Assembly (NCBI GenBank): GCA_030638185.1
Contig: DAOWFD010000344.1
Span: 1-9,605, forward strand
Origin: Candidatus Aegiribacteria sp.
Lineage (GTDB): Bacteria; Fermentibacterota; Fermentibacteria; Fermentibacterales; JCC-6
DNA length: 9,605 bases
Reading direction: 5' to 3'
Part shown: piece by piece, positions 6,249 to 9,605 of the stretch
How positions within the stretch are numbered: position 1 is the stretch's first letter
How the letters are laid out: the number at the start of each line of letters is the position of its first letter
Program-made: the position numbers and the translations under genes
Notes under the pieces: model-generated
Seen by the model: the letters and a program-made list of their open reading frames with translations, nothing else
Database searches by the model: none
Told to the model about the DNA's origin: nothing

Positions 6249-7013
6249 ATGATCCAAATTAAAGACTTAAACAAGGAAAACCTTCCTTTTGTAGCTAGAT
6301 GTGGTGAACCTGAGGGATATTTCAATTTTGGAACAAAGAAGAGAAGAGAATTCCTTGAAAAGTGGCTTGATAAAGGAATTTTAGTGAAAATCGCATTTAG
6401 GAATGATGAACCCAAGGGATTTATCGAATATTCACCAGTAGAAGTAGCACCATTAGAAATTGAAGGAAAAGATTTAATGGTAATCCACTGCATTGATGTA
6501 CAAGAGGAAAAACAAAGAATAGGTAGTACCTTGCTTAAAGCTTGTTTGGAAGATAGCAGAGCAAAAGGCAAGAAAGGCATAGCTGTGATTGCTACTATAT
6601 GGGAGCATATGCCGGGAAGTTTCTTTGAAAGATACGGCTTCATAAATGTGACCGAACGCGGCTCTATCAATATCTATTTCAAAAGGTTTGTTAAGTCAGA
6701 AGAACCTCGTTGGTTAAAGATGAGCTACAAACCATTATTGATCAGTGGCAAATTAATGGTAGATATCTTCCATAATGATTTGTGTCCAGCCGAATATGGA
6801 AGAGCTGAGACAGTGAGAGCCATCGCGCGAGAGTTTCGCAATAGAGTGATTTTGAAGGATTATGACACGAATACCAGAGAAGAAATGGAGAAGTTCGGTA
6901 TTGCAAATGGGATTTATTTGAATGGTAAACTATCCTTCTGGGGTCGCCCACCTGGTGAAGATGAAGTCAGGGCTACTTTCAAAGAAGAAATCAAGAAAAT
7001 ACATGAAAAATAG
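6249..7013 (+). CDS. GNAT acetyltransferase with C-terminal YoaP/thioredoxin-like domain (second paralogue)
   Basis: A 254-residue relative of the preceding GNAT gene with the same two-domain order. The GNAT part spans about 1-146: VKIAFRNDEPKGFIEYSPVE, LMVIHCIDV, the acetyl-CoA loop QRIGST (89-94), and FFERYGF. The C-terminal part (about 167-254) has LMVDIFHNDLCPAEYGR with lone C179, a TREEMEKFGI segment and GIYLNGKLSFWGRPP, matching YoaP-like domains. The two proteins align along their whole length but differ at most positions, so the pair is not a recent tandem duplication. A GAGG ends four bases before ATG 6249. The gene starts 23 bases after the attC-like site. No matching attC-like site is evident after its stop. 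Substrate is unknown. Confidence 0.8.
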   Translation: MIQIKDLNKENLPFVARCGEPEGYFNFGTKKRREFLEKWLDKGILVKIAFRNDEPKGFIEYSPVEVAPLEIEGKDLMVIHCIDVQEEKQRIGSTLLKACLEDSRAKGKKGIAVIATIWEHMPGSFFERYGFINVTERGSINIYFKRFVKSEEPRWLKMSYKPLLISGKLMVDIFHNDLCPAEYGRAETVRAIAREFRNRVILKDYDTNTREEMEKFGIANGIYLNGKLSFWGRPPGEDEVRATFKEEIKKIHEK

Positions 7014-7047
7014 CATGACGCATATTGGACGACAGGATCTTTGAATT

Positions 7048-7075
7048 CTGTTATCTATTAAGTAACATCTAACAG
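7048..7075 (+). other. 28-base inverted repeat upstream of the alpha-galactosidase
   Basis: CTGTTA (7048-7053) and TAACAG (7070-7075) are perfect inverted arms around a 16-base centre, ending 24 bases before the alpha-galactosidase start. The right arm includes ATCTAAC (7067-7073), which fits the attC left-core consensus but has no right-core partner downstream. It could be an operator for the galactosidase gene, an eroded cassette end, or chance. Confidence 0.3.
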
Positions 7076-7099
7076 TACAAATGAATGAGAAGGTGAATT

Positions 7100-8227
7100 A
7101 TGATTGCAGGAACACCCCCAATGGGCTGGAACAGTTGGAACACATTCGGTTCTGATGTTAATGCCGAGGTCGTCAAAGGAACCGTTGATGCTTTCATTAA
7201 TGAAGGCTTGAAAAACGCGGGTTATGAATACATTGTGATAGACGACTGCTGGGAAGCCGATCATCGTGTTGATGGACGCCTGGCCTGGGATAAAAATAAG
7301 TTCCCTGAAGGCATCAAGGCCTTAGCTGATTACGTGCATAGCAAAGGTTTGAAGTTTGGTATCTATTCATGCGCAGGCACCCACACATGTGCCGGCAAGC
7401 CTGCCAGCTTCGGATATGAAGAACTTGATGCCCTGACTTTCGCTGAATGGGATGTGGATTTCCTGAAGTATGACTTCTGCTATGTCCCACCAGGTGTTGA
7501 TGGACCCGGTTTATACCAGCGAATGGGTCAGGCTTTGCGAGTCACCGGACGTCCTATCGTTTTCAGCATATGTGAGTGGGGAGTAAACGATCCCTGGAAA
7601 TGGGGTGCAAGAACAGGTGGACATATGTGGCGTACTACCGGAGATATCACAGACTCGTGGGAGTCAATTCTCAAGATCGGTTTCGAGAAACAGGCTGGAT
7701 TGGAATCGTATTCCGGTTCCGGTCAGTGGAATGATCCGGATATGCTGGTAGTTGGTATGTATGACGAGGGAAATGTGGCCTGTGGAGGATGTACCGACGC
7801 GGAGTATCGCTGCCATTTCAGTCTATGGTGTCTTTTGGCGGCACCACTGATGATTGGATGTGATGTTCGAAAGATGAACAAGGCTACACGTGAAATTCTA
7901 TTGAACAGCGATGTCATTGCAGTCAATCAGGATAAACTGGGATGTCAGGGTTACCAGATCGGTTCAGTGTTTCATGGTCGCGAACGAGCTGATGTCTGGG
8001 CCAAACCTCTTGCGGATGGTTCCATTTCAGTTGGACTGTTCAATCTGGGTGAAAGGGATGGACGGCGATTGTCTGTTGCATGGGATTCGATCGGTCTTAA
8101 CAATAGATGTTCCTGCCTGGTGCAAGACTTGTGGGCACACGAGGACCTGGGCTCTTTTACAGGACATTTCTCAACACTCATCAATAAGCACGATGTGGCT
8201 TTAGTTAAAATCATTCCTGAGAAATAA
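7100..8227 (+). CDS. Alpha-galactosidase, glycoside hydrolase family 27
   Basis: A 375-residue enzyme that releases terminal alpha-linked galactose (melibiose, raffinose, galactomannan side chains) with retention of configuration. It opens with TPPMGWNSWNTFG, the GH27 hallmark, and has YIVIDDCW and GLKFGIYSCAG. The nucleophile is D125 in LKYDFC and the acid/base is D182 in WRTTGDITDSW; WNDPDMLVVG follows at about 210-219. Residues about 290-375 form the C-terminal beta domain. Length is usual for the bacterial and plant type. There is no signal peptide, so it is cytoplasmic and would act on imported oligosaccharides, yet no transporter or other sugar gene is in the window. An AGG lies six bases before ATG 7100. 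Base composition is richer in G and C than the preceding GNAT genes. Some GH27 members act on beta-L-arabinopyranose or N-acetylgalactosamine instead. Confidence 0.93.
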   Translation: MIAGTPPMGWNSWNTFGSDVNAEVVKGTVDAFINEGLKNAGYEYIVIDDCWEADHRVDGRLAWDKNKFPEGIKALADYVHSKGLKFGIYSCAGTHTCAGKPASFGYEELDALTFAEWDVDFLKYDFCYVPPGVDGPGLYQRMGQALRVTGRPIVFSICEWGVNDPWKWGARTGGHMWRTTGDITDSWESILKIGFEKQAGLESYSGSGQWNDPDMLVVGMYDEGNVACGGCTDAEYRCHFSLWCLLAAPLMIGCDVRKMNKATREILLNSDVIAVNQDKLGCQGYQIGSVFHGRERADVWAKPLADGSISVGLFNLGERDGRRLSVAWDSIGLNNRCSCLVQDLWAHEDLGSFTGHFSTLINKHDVALVKIIPEK

Positions 8228-8558
8228 GAGAATTCTCCACATTCTAGCCAATCAACCCGAATATTTCACCAGATATCCTGCTAAGACCGATGGACTATAA
8301 CAAACCAGCAATTTCTGTATATCTTTGATTTCCCTTTTGTCTGCTATTAATCAACGTTTCACTTTTATTTTTTCTTAAATAGTATGTTCTTCCAAAATAG
8401 ACAACCTTCCCCCTGCTCTTTAGTATCAGTATCATTCAAAGTCATACAGATACGAAGATACTCTAATTTAGACCAATTTGAGGGTAGATCACACTGAATT
8501 AGATATCCGATTATTGATTGATTCTTACCCGCAGACGGTGAAGACTGTTTATCGGGTG
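8228..8558. other. AT-rich spacer between convergent genes
   Basis: This 331-base spacer separates the 3' ends of the alpha-galactosidase and glutamine synthetase genes. I see no protein-like frame. There is a T-rich run at about 8363-8374 without a GC-rich hairpin before it. In the glutamine synthetase direction, just after its stop, CGGGT (8553-8557) and CTG (8545-8547) can pair with ACCCGCAG (8527-8534), leaving a 5-base bulge; no T-run follows, so terminator function is doubtful. No attC-like core pair is present. Confidence 0.6.
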
Positions 8559-9605
8559 TTAATACCTGTCCAGATACCGTTCAACCTCCCAGGGATGGAT
8601 GACCTGAATGTATTCTTCCCATTCTCTTCGCTTGTTCAGCAGGAAATGGTTGAACACATGTTCACCAAGGGCGTCCTTCACCACATCATCCTTTTGCATA
8701 CAGTCCAGAGCTGCGGAGAGGTTGTCGGGGAGTGTCTTTATCCTGAGTCTTTTTTTCTCCCTGCCACTCATGGAAAAAATATTACGGTTCACCGGTTCAC
8801 CGCAGTCCATCTTTCTCTCCATGCCGTCCAGTCCGGAGGCCAGCATAACCGCCAGGGCAAGATATGGATTGCATGAAGGATCAGGCACCCGAATCTCGCA
8901 ACGGGTACCGTTGCCCCTTGCGGCGGGTACTCTAAGCAGAGGGGACCTGTTTTTCATTGACCACGCCACATTCACCGGCGCCTCGTAACCGGGGACAAGC
9001 CTCTTGTATGAATTCACCAGAGGATTGGTCACCGCGACAAATCCCTTGGCATGATCAAGAACTCCGCCTATAAAGCCCCGGGCGGTGGACGAGAGCCCAT
9101 GGGGATCATCGCTTTTATAAAACACGTTCTCATCATTTGAATTGAACATTGAAAAATGAGTATGCATTCCTGAGCCGGCGGCATCAACAAGGGGTTTAGG
9201 CATGAATGTCGCATGGAGAGAGTGCAGAAGTGCGACTTTCTTAACAACAAACCTGAAGGTTACAATGTTGTCAGCTGCTTCAATGGCTTCCACATATCTG
9301 AAGTCGACCTCATGCTGTCCGGGAGCAACTTCATGGTGAGCCGCTTCCACCTCGTATCCCATGGCTTCAAGAGCAAGGACAATATCCCTGCGTCCCTCTT
9401 CTCCCCGGTCAACAGGTGAAAGATCGAAATAGGCTCCTTTATCGTGGGTTTCCGTTATGGGATTTCCCTTTGCGTCGAGCTGGAAAAGGAAAAATTCCGC
9501 CTCCGGTCCCACCATCACGCGAAAACCCAGAGACGAAGCCCGGGCTACCTGTCTTTTTAGTATAGCACGTGGACATCCTGGAAAGAGTGAGCCGTCTGGA
9601 AGGGA
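8559..9605 (-). CDS. glnA: Glutamine synthetase type I (alpha-like), 5' end outside window
   Basis: Makes glutamine from glutamate, ammonium and ATP as a dodecamer in the cytoplasm. The 348 visible residues run to the right edge, where DGSLFPGCPRAILKRQ and ASSLGFRVMVGPEAEFFLF are still in frame, so the GTG at 9518 is an internal codon and not the start. About 90 N-terminal residues are missing if the usual length near 440 holds. Visible signatures are GPEAEFFLF and HHEVAPGQHEVDF (metal and glutamate ligands), GSGMHTHFSMF, PGYEAPVNVAWS, RSPLLRVPA, RCEIRVPDPSCNPYLA and the closing WEVERYLDRY. The HHEVAPGQHE form and compact C-terminus fit the alpha class, which is controlled by feedback and a repressor. 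No adenylylation-type NLY loop is seen. Catalytic motifs look intact. Confidence 0.95.
   Translation of the reverse strand, partial: SLPDGSLFPGCPRAILKRQVARASSLGFRVMVGPEAEFFLFQLDAKGNPITETHDKGAYFDLSPVDRGEEGRRDIVLALEAMGYEVEAAHHEVAPGQHEVDFRYVEAIEAADNIVTFRFVVKKVALLHSLHATFMPKPLVDAAGSGMHTHFSMFNSNDENVFYKSDDPHGLSSTARGFIGGVLDHAKGFVAVTNPLVNSYKRLVPGYEAPVNVAWSMKNRSPLLRVPAARGNGTRCEIRVPDPSCNPYLALAVMLASGLDGMERKMDCGEPVNRNIFSMSGREKKRLRIKTLPDNLSAALDCMQKDDVVKDALGEHVFNHFLLNKRREWEEYIQVIHPWEVERYLDRY

Noticed and set aside
8527..8557. A terminator for glutamine synthetase
   Set aside because: The stem is interrupted by a 5-base bulge and no T-run follows on the minus strand.
8478..8876. A 132-codon plus-strand frame over the end of the glutamine synthetase gene
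   Set aside because: Most of it is antisense to clear glutamine synthetase motifs; it is a shadow frame.
9518..9518. GTG at 9518 as the start of glutamine synthetase
   Set aside because: The frame continues upstream to the window edge with recognisable family sequence (GCPRAILKRQ, ASSLGF), so the real start lies outside.

Overview
The window looks like chromosomal DNA from an anaerobic or environmental bacterium. Its envelope genes (a WaaE/LgtF-like sugar transferase, a LiaF-like membrane protein, an exported prolyl oligopeptidase) and a class I-alpha type glutamine synthetase would fit many bacterial phyla, so I do not name a taxon. TGA is used as an ordinary stop (glycosyltransferase, LiaF-like gene), so the standard code applies.

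Layout. Positions 1-1055 (minus strand) hold a translationally coupled pair: a GT2 glycosyltransferase followed by a cysteine-rich CGGC-domain protein that leaves the window at the left edge. Positions 1056-1562 hold no intact gene, but the plus strand has a 128-codon frame broken by a single TGA (1082-1468), probably a decayed gene. Positions 1563-2273 encode a four-helix LiaF-like membrane protein. Directly after it lies a 30-codon scrap resembling the N-terminal zinc-binding domain of IS91-type transposases (2276-2368). Positions 2414-4582 encode an exported S9A prolyl oligopeptidase with a complete Ser-Asp-His triad.

Positions 4700-7013 form an accessory-looking block of three A-rich plus-strand genes, each with its own ribosome binding site: a Cys-rich DUF3795 protein and two diverged paralogues that fuse a GNAT acetyltransferase to a C-terminal YoaP/thioredoxin-like domain. 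The gap between the two GNAT genes holds a 71-bp palindromic element with both core sites of an integron attC (CGCCTAAC ... GTTAGACG). The gap before the first GNAT gene holds a second copy of the right core in a matching 14-base block (12/14 identical). The simplest reading is that one GNAT gene is an integron gene cassette and its neighbours may be eroded cassettes. No integrase is present in the window, so this remains a hypothesis.

Positions 7100-8227 encode a cytoplasmic GH27 alpha-galactosidase. A 331-bp AT-rich gap separates it from a convergent glutamine synthetase gene (8559 to the right edge, minus strand, 5' end missing). No tRNA, rRNA, CRISPR array or complete insertion sequence was seen. 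The likely cell roles are envelope glycan building and stress sensing, peptide degradation, alpha-galactoside use and ammonium assimilation, with a mobile cassette-like insert of unknown function in the middle.
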